From Pseudomonas jessenii (lineage in GTDB: Bacteria > Pseudomonadota > Gammaproteobacteria > Pseudomonadales > Pseudomonadaceae), in contig NZ_NIWT01000008.1 of assembly GCF_002236115.1 (NCBI RefSeq), forward strand, positions 186,001-250,000: a stretch of 64,000 bases of DNA. The letters run 5' to 3'. Below are positions 1 to 7,727 of the stretch, in pieces. Within the stretch, counting starts at the first letter, position 1. Every line of letters starts with the position of its first letter. Both the position numbers and the translations under genes were made by a program. The notes under the pieces were generated by a model that saw only the letters and a list, made by a program, of their open reading frames with translations, was not told the origin of the DNA and did no database searches.

Positions 1-1
1 G

Positions 2-22
2 TTCGATATCTACGGCGAGTAA
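2..22 (+). CDS. Amino-acid ABC transporter binding protein, C-terminal end (partial)
   Basis: Only the last six codons (FDIYGE) and a TAA stop are in the window. A C-terminus of the form FDIYG(D/E) is typical of the HisJ/ArgT family of periplasmic lysine/arginine/ornithine/histidine-binding proteins. The next genes are two HisQ/HisM-type permeases and a HisP-type ATPase, so this is most likely the binding protein of the same importer. The body of the gene lies upstream of the window. Confidence 0.6.
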   Translation, partial: FDIYGE

Positions 23-113
23 GCCTTACCCATAGCCCCGGTGCCGGCCTATTGCAGGCGCCGATTCGGGCTTGTCTTGCGCGCCTCGCGGCGCTCGCTT
101 GAGGAACTTCATC

Positions 114-803
114 ATGCTTCACGGCTACGGATCGAGCATTCTCGATGGCGCCTGGCTGACCATAAACCTGGCCCTGACTTCCATGTCCCTGGCGATTGCC
201 CTCGGCCTGGTCGGCGCGGCCTTTCGCCTGTCACCGCTCAAATGGCTGGCCCTGCTCGGGGAAAGTTACACCACCCTGATTCGCGGCATTCCAGACCTGG
301 TGCTGATCCTGCTGATTTTCTACGGCGGCCAGGATCTGGTGAACCGCATTGCCCTGGCGCTCGGTTACACCCGCTATATCGACATCAACCCCTTTATCGC
401 CGGCGTCTGCACCATGGGCTTCATTTTTGGCGCCTACCTCTCGGAAACCTTTCGCGGCGCCTTCATGGCAATCCCCAAAGGTCAGGCCGAGGCCGGCGTG
501 GCCTATGGCATGGGCGGTGCGCAGGTGTTCTGGCGAATTCTGGTACCGCAGATGATTCGTTTCGCCATTCCCGGGTTCACCAACAATTGGTTGGTACTGA
601 CCAAATCCACCGCGCTGATCTCGGTGATCGGCTTGCAGGACATGATGTTCAAAGCCAAGAACGCAGCGGATGCCACACACGAGCCATTCACGTTTTTCCT
701 CGCTGTGGCGGCGCTGTATCTGATGCTCACCAGCCTGTCATTGCTGGTGCTGCGCTATCTGGAAAAACACTACTCGGTCGGCATCAAAGCCGCCGAATTG
801 TGA
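114..803 (+). CDS. Polar amino-acid ABC transporter permease (HisQ-like)
   Basis: Inner-membrane permease of 229 aa for a polar (probably basic) amino acid. Hydrophobic segments alternate with short loops, and the EAA-type loop (EAGVAYGMGGAQVFWRILVP) that docks the ATPase lies near residues 136-155. The frame is open from position 72, but the ATG at 114 has a good ribosome site (GAGGAA, 101-106) and gives the usual family N-terminus, so I chose it. It is followed after 12 bp by a second permease; together they would form a heterodimeric pore with the ATPase at 2655. The substrate cannot be read from the sequence. Confidence 0.9.
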   Translation: MLHGYGSSILDGAWLTINLALTSMSLAIALGLVGAAFRLSPLKWLALLGESYTTLIRGIPDLVLILLIFYGGQDLVNRIALALGYTRYIDINPFIAGVCTMGFIFGAYLSETFRGAFMAIPKGQAEAGVAYGMGGAQVFWRILVPQMIRFAIPGFTNNWLVLTKSTALISVIGLQDMMFKAKNAADATHEPFTFFLAVAALYLMLTSLSLLVLRYLEKHYSVGIKAAEL

Positions 804-815
804 GGGGAGCGGCCC

Positions 816-1514
816 ATGATTCTCGACTACAACCTGATTTGGGAAAACCTGCCGCTGTACTTCAATGGCGCCTTGTTGACCCTCAAAGTCCTGCTTATTT
901 CCCTGGCCCTGGGTCTGGTATTGGCTATTCCACTGGCGTTGATGCGGGTGTCGCGATCACCGCTGATCAACTTCCCGGCCTGGCTCTATACCTACGTGAT
1001 TCGCGGCACGCCGATGCTGGTGCAATTGTTCCTGATCTATTACGGCCTGGCGCAGTTCGAAGCAGTGCGCCAAAGCGTGCTCTGGCCTTACCTCTCCAGC
1101 GCCACCTTTTGCGCCTGCCTGGCCTTCGCGATCAACACCAGTGCCTATAGCGCAGAGCTGCTGGCCGGCAGTTTGAAATCCACCCCCCATGGCGAGATCG
1201 AAGCCGCCAGGGCCATGGGTATGTCACGCCTGACCCTGTATCGCCGCATTCTCATGCCGTCGGCCTTGCGCCGGGCATTGCCGCAGTACAGCAACGAGGT
1301 GCTGATGATGCTGCAAACCACCAGCCTGGCCTCCATCGTCACCCTCGTCGACATCACCGGGGCCGCGCGTACTGTCAGCTCACGGTTCTATCTACCGTTC
1401 GAGGCGTTTATCACCGCCGGCCTCTTCTACCTCGCCCTGACCTTCATTCTGGTGCGCCTGTTCAAGCTGGCCGAGCGCCATTGGCTGGCGTATCTGGCAC
1501 CGCGCAAGCACTAA
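816..1514 (+). CDS. Polar amino-acid ABC transporter permease (HisM-like)
   Basis: Second permease (232 aa) of the importer. It has about five hydrophobic segments and a clear EAA loop (EIEAARAMGMSRLTLYRRIL, about residues 127-146). The N-terminal half carries the RGTPMLVQLF signature of HisM/GlnP-type permeases. It is cotranscribed with the upstream permease (12-bp gap) and the hydrolase that starts 10 bp downstream. Family assignment is firm; the transported amino acid is inferred only as polar or basic. Confidence 0.9.
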   Translation: MILDYNLIWENLPLYFNGALLTLKVLLISLALGLVLAIPLALMRVSRSPLINFPAWLYTYVIRGTPMLVQLFLIYYGLAQFEAVRQSVLWPYLSSATFCACLAFAINTSAYSAELLAGSLKSTPHGEIEAARAMGMSRLTLYRRILMPSALRRALPQYSNEVLMMLQTTSLASIVTLVDITGAARTVSSRFYLPFEAFITAGLFYLALTFILVRLFKLAERHWLAYLAPRKH

Positions 1515-1523
1515 GGAGCTGCT

Positions 1524-2636
1524 ATGGAGCACATTCAATACCTGTTGCCGTGGAGTGCCTCGGGCACCGAACGAACGCTGTCACTGTTTCGTTTTGGCAG
1601 TGGAGCACGCAAAGCGTACATCCAGGCGTCATTGCATGCCGACGAATTGCCAGGGATGCGCGTCGCCGTCGAGCTCAAGCGCCGTCTTCTGGAACTGGAA
1701 ACACAAGGCCGCCTGACCGGGGTGATCGAGTTGGTGCCAATGGCCAATCCGATCGGTATCGCCCAGATGTTCCAGGCCACCCATCAGGGGCGCTTCGAAT
1801 TCTCCAGCGGCAAGAACTTCAATCGCGACTTCCCGGAGTTAGTCGATGCCGTTGCACCGCTGCTGGAGGGCCGATTGGGAAGCGATGCCGACGCCAACAT
1901 CGCACTCATACGCCGCGCCATGGACGATGCCCTCGCCGCCATGCCGGCACCAACCTCGGAACTCGACGGCCTGCGCCGCCTGCTGCTGCAGCATGCCTGT
2001 GACGCCGATGTGGTGCTGGACCTGCACTGCGATTTCGAATCGATCATGTTGTTGTATGCGATGCCGCAAAACTGGCCACGCCTGCAGTCATTGGCCGCTC
2101 GCCTCGGTGCCGGGGTCACGTTATTGGCCGAAAATGCGGGCGGCAGTGCCTTCGACGAAGCCTGCGCCATTGCATGGCTACGCCTGGCCGAGCTGTTTCC
2201 CCAAGCCAACATTCCCCTGGCGTGCGTGGCCACCACCATTGAATTGCGTGGCATGGCAGACACCGAACGCGAGCAATGCGTCGACAGTGCCCAAGCCATT
2301 CTCGGGTATCTCGCCGAACAAGGCCTGATCAGCGGTGACTGGCCAGCTGCGCCGCCGAGCCATTGCCAGGCCGTGCCATTCGCCGGCGCGCAGTACGCCT
2401 GTGCGCCCCATCCCGGTGTGGTGAGTTTTCTGCAACCGCTGGGCGCGCAGGTCAAGGTCGGCGATCCGCTGTTCGAGGTCATCGACCCGCTGACCGACCG
2501 CCATAGCGTGGTGAGCGCCAGCACCGACGGCATTCTCTATGCCCGCGAACGGCTGCGCTTTGCCCAGCCTGGATTGTGGCTGGCCAAAGTTGCCGGTTCT
2601 ACCCCCATTCGCCAGGGTCGCTTGCTCAGCGACTGA
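1524..2636 (+). CDS. M14-family zinc hydrolase, succinylglutamate desuccinylase/aspartoacylase-like
   Basis: A 370-aa protein of the AstE/AspA (M14) deacylase family, which hydrolyses N-acyl amino acids in the cytoplasm. Zinc-ligand motifs are visible: HADE (H38, E41) and LHCD (H168). The substrate-binding NFNRDF (residues 98-103) and a late TIELRG motif that may hold the catalytic Glu are also present. The C-terminal 80 residues look like the small beta domain of the family (HPGVVSFLQPLG, DPL). The gene lies inside an amino-acid ABC operon, between the permeases and the ATPase. This suggests that the importer takes up an N-acylated or otherwise blocked amino acid that this enzyme releases. 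That link is inference. It is not in an ast operon, so AstE itself is unlikely. Confidence 0.8.
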   Translation: MEHIQYLLPWSASGTERTLSLFRFGSGARKAYIQASLHADELPGMRVAVELKRRLLELETQGRLTGVIELVPMANPIGIAQMFQATHQGRFEFSSGKNFNRDFPELVDAVAPLLEGRLGSDADANIALIRRAMDDALAAMPAPTSELDGLRRLLLQHACDADVVLDLHCDFESIMLLYAMPQNWPRLQSLAARLGAGVTLLAENAGGSAFDEACAIAWLRLAELFPQANIPLACVATTIELRGMADTEREQCVDSAQAILGYLAEQGLISGDWPAAPPSHCQAVPFAGAQYACAPHPGVVSFLQPLGAQVKVGDPLFEVIDPLTDRHSVVSASTDGILYARERLRFAQPGLWLAKVAGSTPIRQGRLLSD

Positions 2637-2654
2637 TTCCAGAGAGTTCAAACC

Positions 2655-3419
2655 ATGTACAAACTTGAAGTTCAGGACCTGCATAAAAGTTACGGCGCGC
2701 ACCAGGTGCTCAACGGCGTGTCCCTGCAAGCACAGGCCGGTGACGTGATCAGCATCATCGGCTCCAGCGGCTCTGGCAAAAGTACGTTCCTGCGCTGCAT
2801 CAACCTGCTGGAGCAACCCAATGCGGGCAATATCGTGCTCAATGGTGAACCGCTCAAGCTGGTGGCCAACAAGCTTGGCGGGCTGAAGGCGGCCGAACCC
2901 AGGCAGTTGCAACGCATGCGTTCGCAGCTATCGATGGTATTTCAACACTTCAACCTCTGGTCACACATGAGCGCTCTGGAAAACGTCATGGAAGCCCCGG
3001 TGCATGTGCTGGGCCTGGGCAAGAAAGAGGCACGGGAAAAGGCCGAGCACTACCTGAACAAAGTCGGTGTAGCGCACCGCATGAACGCCTGGCCGGCGCA
3101 TATGTCCGGTGGCGAGCAGCAGCGCGTGGCCATTGCCCGCGCACTGGCGATGGAACCGCAAGTGATGCTGTTTGATGAGCCGACTTCGGCGCTCGACCCC
3201 GAACTGGTCGGCGAAGTGCTTAAAGTCATGCAGGATCTGGCGCAGGAAGGCCGCACCATGGTGGTGGTGACTCACGAAATGGGCTTTGCCCGCGAGGTTT
3301 CGAACCAACTGGTGTTCCTGCACAAGGGCGTTGTCGAAGAGCGCGGCGACCCGCGCGAAGTGCTGGTCAACCCGCAGTCCGAACGCCTCCGGCAGTTTCT
3401 GGCCGGGAGCTTGAAGTAA
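2655..3419 (+). CDS. Amino-acid ABC transporter ATP-binding protein (HisP-like)
   Basis: A 254-aa ATPase of the polar amino-acid uptake family. Walker A is GSSGSGKST (about residues 36-44), the signature is SGGEQQR, Walker B is VMLFDEPTSALDPE, and the switch His lies in VVVTHEMGFA. Near-full similarity to HisP/GlnQ proteins is evident from the N-terminal LEVQDLHKSYG and the FQHFNLWSHM Q-loop. It starts 18 bp after the hydrolase gene and is the last gene of the importer operon. Confidence 0.93.
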   Translation: MYKLEVQDLHKSYGAHQVLNGVSLQAQAGDVISIIGSSGSGKSTFLRCINLLEQPNAGNIVLNGEPLKLVANKLGGLKAAEPRQLQRMRSQLSMVFQHFNLWSHMSALENVMEAPVHVLGLGKKEAREKAEHYLNKVGVAHRMNAWPAHMSGGEQQRVAIARALAMEPQVMLFDEPTSALDPELVGEVLKVMQDLAQEGRTMVVVTHEMGFAREVSNQLVFLHKGVVEERGDPREVLVNPQSERLRQFLAGSLK

Positions 3420-3451
3420 GACCGCCGCCTACCCATCGACTGCTCGGCGCT

Positions 3452-3500
3452 GCCCTGACAAGGTTGGCTTCGGATACACTCCAGCCAATCTTGTCAGGGC
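3452..3500. promoter_or_regulatory. Long inverted repeat between ABC operon and RpiR gene
   Basis: Arms GCCCTGACAAGGTTGGCT (3452-3469) and AGCCAATCTTGTCAGGGC (3483-3500) pair over 18 bp with one mismatch around a 13-nt loop. No T-run follows either arm, so it is not a canonical terminator. It could be a factor-assisted terminator for the importer operon or an operator for the RpiR-type regulator that begins 46 bp further on. Confidence 0.5.
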
Positions 3501-3546
3501 ATCAGGCACAGCCCTTCTCTCACCTTCAGGAAATGTTGAGCCGGAT

Positions 3547-4455
3547 ATGCCCACCCCATCGAAAGACACCACTGTCTATGCCGCGCCGGTCATGCGCAAA
3601 CTGACGGAAATCGTTTCCGAACTGCCGCCGTCATTGCGCAAGGTCGCGGACTTTATCCTGCGTCACCCGCTCAAAGCCGCGACGCTGACCATCGAGGAGA
3701 TGGCTCACGAAACATTGACCTCACCCGCCGCCGTCAACCGTCTGGCCAAAGCACTGGACCTCGGTGGCTACAGCGGCATGAAGGCCGAACTGGTCGCAAC
3801 GTTGCAGCAGATGGTGTCGCCGGTCGACAAACTGCGCAACGAACTTGCCCATCGCCCGGGCGGCGCGTTTGGTCTGCATGAGCAACTCCAGAGCGCCAGC
3901 AGCAACCTGGCCACCGCGGCGAGCAACAACCACGCCGACACCTTTGAAGCCTTCGTCACTCGCCTGACCAAAGCGCGCAAAATCTACATTCTGGGCTTTG
4001 GCAACAGTGTCTACTTCGCCGGTCTCGCCGCCTCGACCCTGATGCCCTTTTGTGCGGACGCCACTGCCATCAGCATGGAGGGCGGTAACGAAAACGCCGC
4101 TTACCGTCTGGCCGCCATCACCGACCAGGACGTGCTGCTGGCGATCTCCCTGCCACGCTACTCCCTCGACACCCTGCAACTGGCACGCTTCGCCAATGAA
4201 CGTGGCGCATCAGTGCTGGCAATTACCGACTCACCCGCCTCGCCGCTCACCGGCATTGCCGAGCACACGCTGTTTGCGCCTTGCGATCACCCGGTGCTGA
4301 CCAGTTCCAACATCGCCGTACTGGCCTTGATCGAAGGCTTGGTCGCCGGCGTGATGGCACGCAATAAAGAAGCGGTCAAACTGGCAACCGAACTGACAGA
4401 AAGCGTGATGTCGTACCTGCACATCCCTGCCAGCGGTAAACCAGCGAAAAAGTGA
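3547..4455 (+). CDS. MurR/RpiR-family transcriptional regulator (HTH plus SIS domain)
   Basis: A 302-aa regulator with an N-terminal RpiR helix-turn-helix (about residues 15-90; LTIEEMAHETLTSPAAVNRL is the recognition region) and a C-terminal SIS sugar-phosphate/ligand-binding domain (about 120-270; ILGFGNSVYFAG and AISLPRYSLDT are typical SIS strands). It follows the importer operon on the same strand after a 127-bp gap containing an 18-bp inverted repeat. By position it probably controls the importer and hydrolase. The effector is unknown. Confidence 0.85.
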   Translation: MPTPSKDTTVYAAPVMRKLTEIVSELPPSLRKVADFILRHPLKAATLTIEEMAHETLTSPAAVNRLAKALDLGGYSGMKAELVATLQQMVSPVDKLRNELAHRPGGAFGLHEQLQSASSNLATAASNNHADTFEAFVTRLTKARKIYILGFGNSVYFAGLAASTLMPFCADATAISMEGGNENAAYRLAAITDQDVLLAISLPRYSLDTLQLARFANERGASVLAITDSPASPLTGIAEHTLFAPCDHPVLTSSNIAVLALIEGLVAGVMARNKEAVKLATELTESVMSYLHIPASGKPAKK

Positions 4456-4547
4456 GCGATGGAAATCCAGCGCCCGCTTCTTGCCGGCAGGCTGTGAGAA
4501 CATTCATCCAATTGAAAGAGTCCATTTCAGCCTCTACACTCCAGCCC

Positions 4548-4889
4548 ATGAAACGCTACCTGCGGTTTTGCCTCATTTTCGTGATTAGCCTGGTGCTTCC
4601 CCTCAGCGGGATGGCGGGTGTCCAGGCGCCCACAGAACCGTGCCCGATGAAGACGATGGGCATGGCGATGATGGATGACATGGGAATGGACTGCTGCAAC
4701 GACATGAAAAGCCCGACAGAGCATGGCAAGCCCTGCAAGCCGGGCCAGGAATGCAAGACAGGCGGTATGCTGCAAGTCTCGATCCTCAAGCCTCCTGTAA
4801 CCGTGTTCAGCCCCGTAGTGGTTTCCTTCTTCAGTGATTCCATGCCCGTACAAACCCCGTCCGGGGTATGGCGACCGCCTCGCGTTTGA
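4548..4889 (+). CDS. Small secreted Met/Cys/His-rich protein, putative copper-binding
   Basis: A 113-aa protein with a signal peptide or membrane anchor (MKRYLRFCLIFVISLVLPLS). A middle section is packed with possible Cu ligands (CPMKTMGMAMMDDMGMDCC, then HGKPCKPGQEC). I chose the ATG at 4548 because it begins the hydrophobic leader; the open frame extends further upstream without a recognisable start. It precedes a CusCBAF-type operon on the same strand by 100 bp, so a periplasmic metal-sensing or buffering role is likely. I do not recognise a named family. Confidence 0.65.
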   Translation: MKRYLRFCLIFVISLVLPLSGMAGVQAPTEPCPMKTMGMAMMDDMGMDCCNDMKSPTEHGKPCKPGQECKTGGMLQVSILKPPVTVFSPVVVSFFSDSMPVQTPSGVWRPPRV

Positions 4890-4989
4890 TTCCTGTCCAA
4901 CATTGAGCCTCATTCCGTATTAGCGGGATGGACTGGCTGTGCGCATGTCTTTTTGACGCGTGCAGTGGATGATCACAGGAATCGTAAAC

Positions 4990-6246
4990 ATGAACTCCAA
5001 GTGCTATTGCACAGGCTGGTCCCTCGTGGCCGGTCTGGCGGCAAGCGTACTGGCATTGCCGAGCTTCGCTGCCGCGCTGACCCTCGATGAAGCGCTGCGC
5101 CTGGCCGAAAACAATGCGCCGTCGCTGGCTGCACAAGATGCAAAGATTCAGGCTGCCAGCAGTGCGGCTATTCCAGCGGGTGAATTACCTGACCCCAAGT
5201 TGCTGGCAGGTGTGCAGAACTACCCCATCGGCGGCCCGGATCGCTGGAGCATCAACGACGACTTCATGACCATGCAAATGGTCGGGGTCAGGCAAGAGAT
5301 GCCCAACGGTGACAAACGCAAGGCTCGCATCGAGGTCGCCAACGCCGCCGTTGATCGCGCTGCCGCCGAGCGTCGGGTTGCACGACTGAACGTACGCCAG
5401 TCCACGGCAGTGGCCTGGATCAACAGCTACTCAGTCGAGCGCAAAGATGCGCTGTTCCAGGACCTCTACAAAGAAAACCGCCTGCTGACCGATACCGTCC
5501 GGGCCCGGATTGCCGGTGGTCGCGCTCAACCCGCCGATGCGGTGACGCCCAGGCAAGAAGCGGCTCGACTGGCGGAGCAGCAGGACGATCTGGTTCTCCA
5601 GAGAGCGCAGGCCCGAGCGGCCCTCAAACGCTGGATTGGCTCCGCAGCCAACGACAAACCTGTGGGCAGTTTGCCGCAGTGGCCTGTCGATTCCTCGAGC
5701 TACGCCCATAAACTGCAACACCACCCCGAGCTGGCAGCGTTTGCGCCGATGACCCGCGAGGCGCAAGCGAAGGTTCGTGAAGCCGAGTCGGAGAAAAAGT
5801 CAGACTGGAGTTGGGAGCTCGACTATCAACATCGCGATCGCCAATTCGGCGACATGGTCAGTGTTCAATTGTCCTGGGACTTGCCACTGTTTCCTGACTC
5901 CCGGCAAAACCCCAAAATCGCAGCCAAACAGGCTGAACTCAGCCAGCTTGAGGCTGAGCGCGAAGCCCTGTCACGGGAACACACTCAGCAACTGGAAAAC
6001 GAACTGGCTGACTATGAGCACCTCAAACGTGCGGTAACCCGCAACCAGGAAAGCCTGCTGCCGCTGGCCAGGGAAAAGGTCGAACTCAGCATGGCCAGCT
6101 ACCGTGCCGGCACAGGCGATTTAAACGCCGTTGTCGCCGCCCGACGCGAACTCATCGAAGCCCGACTCAAACAGATCGACGTGGAGGAGCAGCGAGCGCT
6201 GACCAGTGCGCGTCTGTATTTTGCTTATGGGGAGTCCGGCCAATGA
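4990..6246 (+). CDS. cusC: Outer-membrane efflux channel, CusC/CzcC (TolC) family
   Basis: A 418-aa TolC-like outer-membrane factor for heavy-metal efflux. It has a signal peptide (MNSKCYCTGWSLVAGLAASV, cleavage after LPSFAAA), then long alpha-helical repeats rich in Glu/Arg/Ala. The pattern ALTLDEALRLAENNAPSL at the mature N-terminus is characteristic of the OEP fold. The ATG at 4990 follows ACAGGA (4975-4980) and starts the signal peptide; an in-frame ATG 30 bp upstream would put charged residues in front of it. The stop overlaps the next gene start (ATGA at 6243), showing an operon with cusB. Confidence 0.88.
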   Translation: MNSKCYCTGWSLVAGLAASVLALPSFAAALTLDEALRLAENNAPSLAAQDAKIQAASSAAIPAGELPDPKLLAGVQNYPIGGPDRWSINDDFMTMQMVGVRQEMPNGDKRKARIEVANAAVDRAAAERRVARLNVRQSTAVAWINSYSVERKDALFQDLYKENRLLTDTVRARIAGGRAQPADAVTPRQEAARLAEQQDDLVLQRAQARAALKRWIGSAANDKPVGSLPQWPVDSSSYAHKLQHHPELAAFAPMTREAQAKVREAESEKKSDWSWELDYQHRDRQFGDMVSVQLSWDLPLFPDSRQNPKIAAKQAELSQLEAEREALSREHTQQLENELADYEHLKRAVTRNQESLLPLAREKVELSMASYRAGTGDLNAVVAARRELIEARLKQIDVEEQRALTSARLYFAYGESGQ

Positions 6247-7727
6247 TCCTTGAAAAATGGAACGGAGCATTGCTGGTTGGCGTCTCGCTGGCATTGGGTG
6301 TTGCCGGTGGCTACTGGTTCGCTCACCCGCGCATGAGCGCGGTACCTGTTACCGCCCGGGAGCAGAAACTCAATTCGCCGGACGAACGCAAGGCACTGTA
6401 TTGGTACGACCCCATGTACCCGCAGCAAAAGTTCGATAAACCGGGCAAATCCCCCTTCATGGACATGCAACTGGTACCCCGGTACGCCAGCGGTGACGAG
6501 GATCGTGCGACCGTGAGCATCGATCCGGGTCTGACCCAGAATCTCGGTCTGCGTTTTGCGACTGTCACCCGTGGAGTCTTTGACTCCAGCCTCGATGTGA
6601 CAGGTGTCCTGGCATTCAACGAACGTGATGTGGCGGTGATACAGGCACGTACAGCCGGCTTCGTGGAGCGAGTCTATGCCCATGCTCCAGGCGACCTGCT
6701 CAAAGCCAATGCGGCACTGGCGGATATCCTGGTGCCGGAGTGGGCGGCCGCCCAGACAGAGTTCCTTGCCCTCAAGCGCAACGCTGATGCCGACCTGTTG
6801 GCTGCGGCCCGCCAGCGACTGCGGCTCACAGGGATGCCGGCGGCGCTGATCACCCAGGTAGAGCGCAGTGGCAAAGTCCAGCCGAACCTGACGATCACCA
6901 GCCCCATCAGCGGCGTGCTGCAAGAGTTGAACGTACGTGCGGGTATGACCGTCGCGGCTGGCGAGACTCTGGCACGCGTCAATGGCTTGAGCCGTGTCTG
7001 GCTCGCCGTGGCCGTTCCGGAATCGGATGCCGGAGCCATCACCGTGGGGCAGGCAGTCGAAGCGCGACTGCCCGCCTTCCCGGGGACAATGTTCAATGGC
7101 AAGGTCAGTGCGATTTTGCCCGAGACCAATCCGGACAGTCGCACCCTTCGCGTACGTGTCGAGTTACCCAATCCCGAAGGACGCCTGAGACCAGGTTTGA
7201 CCGCGCAGGTCCGCCTCAGCCACTCGACCGGGCACAGTGTGTTGTGGGTGCCTAGTGAGGCGGTTATCCGCACTGGCCGACGTGCCCTGGTAATGCTCGC
7301 CGAAGACGCCGGCCGCTACCGTCCGGTGGAGGTGCAACCCGGGCAGGAAAGCGATGGCAAGACGGAGATTTTGAAAGGTCTGGAAGAAGGCCGGAAGGTG
7401 GTTACGTCTGGCCAGTTCCTCCTCGATTCCGAGGCCAGTCTCAAGGGCATTGTTACTACCTCCGAGCAAGAGTCACCCGCCAGTGGAGCAGCCGCCAGTT
7501 TGCATGAGGCGGATGGGCAGATCGTTGAGATCGACGACAAAGAAGTTACGCTCGCCCACGGTCCTTTCAAGACGCTGGGCATGCCTGGCATGACGATGAC
7601 TTTCCCTCTCGCCAGTGCGGCGCTGATGCAGGGCCTCAAGGCGGGTGACAAGGTTCGGGTCACGGTGAGCCAGACCGACGATGGCTTGCGTGTCGAGCGC
7701 CTGGCCAAATCGGGGAGCCAGCCATGA
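6243..7727 (+). CDS. cusB: RND efflux periplasmic adaptor CusB with C-terminal CusF-like domain
   Basis: A 494-aa membrane-fusion protein linking inner-membrane CusA to the outer-membrane channel. In order: an N-terminal membrane anchor (residues 10-26), a heavy-metal-binding module (YWYDPMYPQQKFDKPGKSPF, about 54-73, then MDMQLVP), the HlyD-type barrel-sandwich and beta-barrel region (about 100-390), and a C-terminal CusF-like OB domain (about 420-490, LAHGPFKTLGMPGMTMTFPL). The CusF part keeps His and two Met but lacks the Trp seen in free CusF. It overlaps cusC and cusA by ATGA on both sides, so translation is coupled. Confidence 0.9.
   Translation: MILEKWNGALLVGVSLALGVAGGYWFAHPRMSAVPVTAREQKLNSPDERKALYWYDPMYPQQKFDKPGKSPFMDMQLVPRYASGDEDRATVSIDPGLTQNLGLRFATVTRGVFDSSLDVTGVLAFNERDVAVIQARTAGFVERVYAHAPGDLLKANAALADILVPEWAAAQTEFLALKRNADADLLAAARQRLRLTGMPAALITQVERSGKVQPNLTITSPISGVLQELNVRAGMTVAAGETLARVNGLSRVWLAVAVPESDAGAITVGQAVEARLPAFPGTMFNGKVSAILPETNPDSRTLRVRVELPNPEGRLRPGLTAQVRLSHSTGHSVLWVPSEAVIRTGRRALVMLAEDAGRYRPVEVQPGQESDGKTEILKGLEEGRKVVTSGQFLLDSEASLKGIVTTSEQESPASGAAASLHEADGQIVEIDDKEVTLAHGPFKTLGMPGMTMTFPLASAALMQGLKAGDKVRVTVSQTDDGLRVERLAKSGSQP

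Noticed and set aside
41..1150. 369-codon frame overlapping both permease genes
   Set aside because: Out-of-frame shadow, Arg/Pro-rich, crossing the boundary of two real permease genes.
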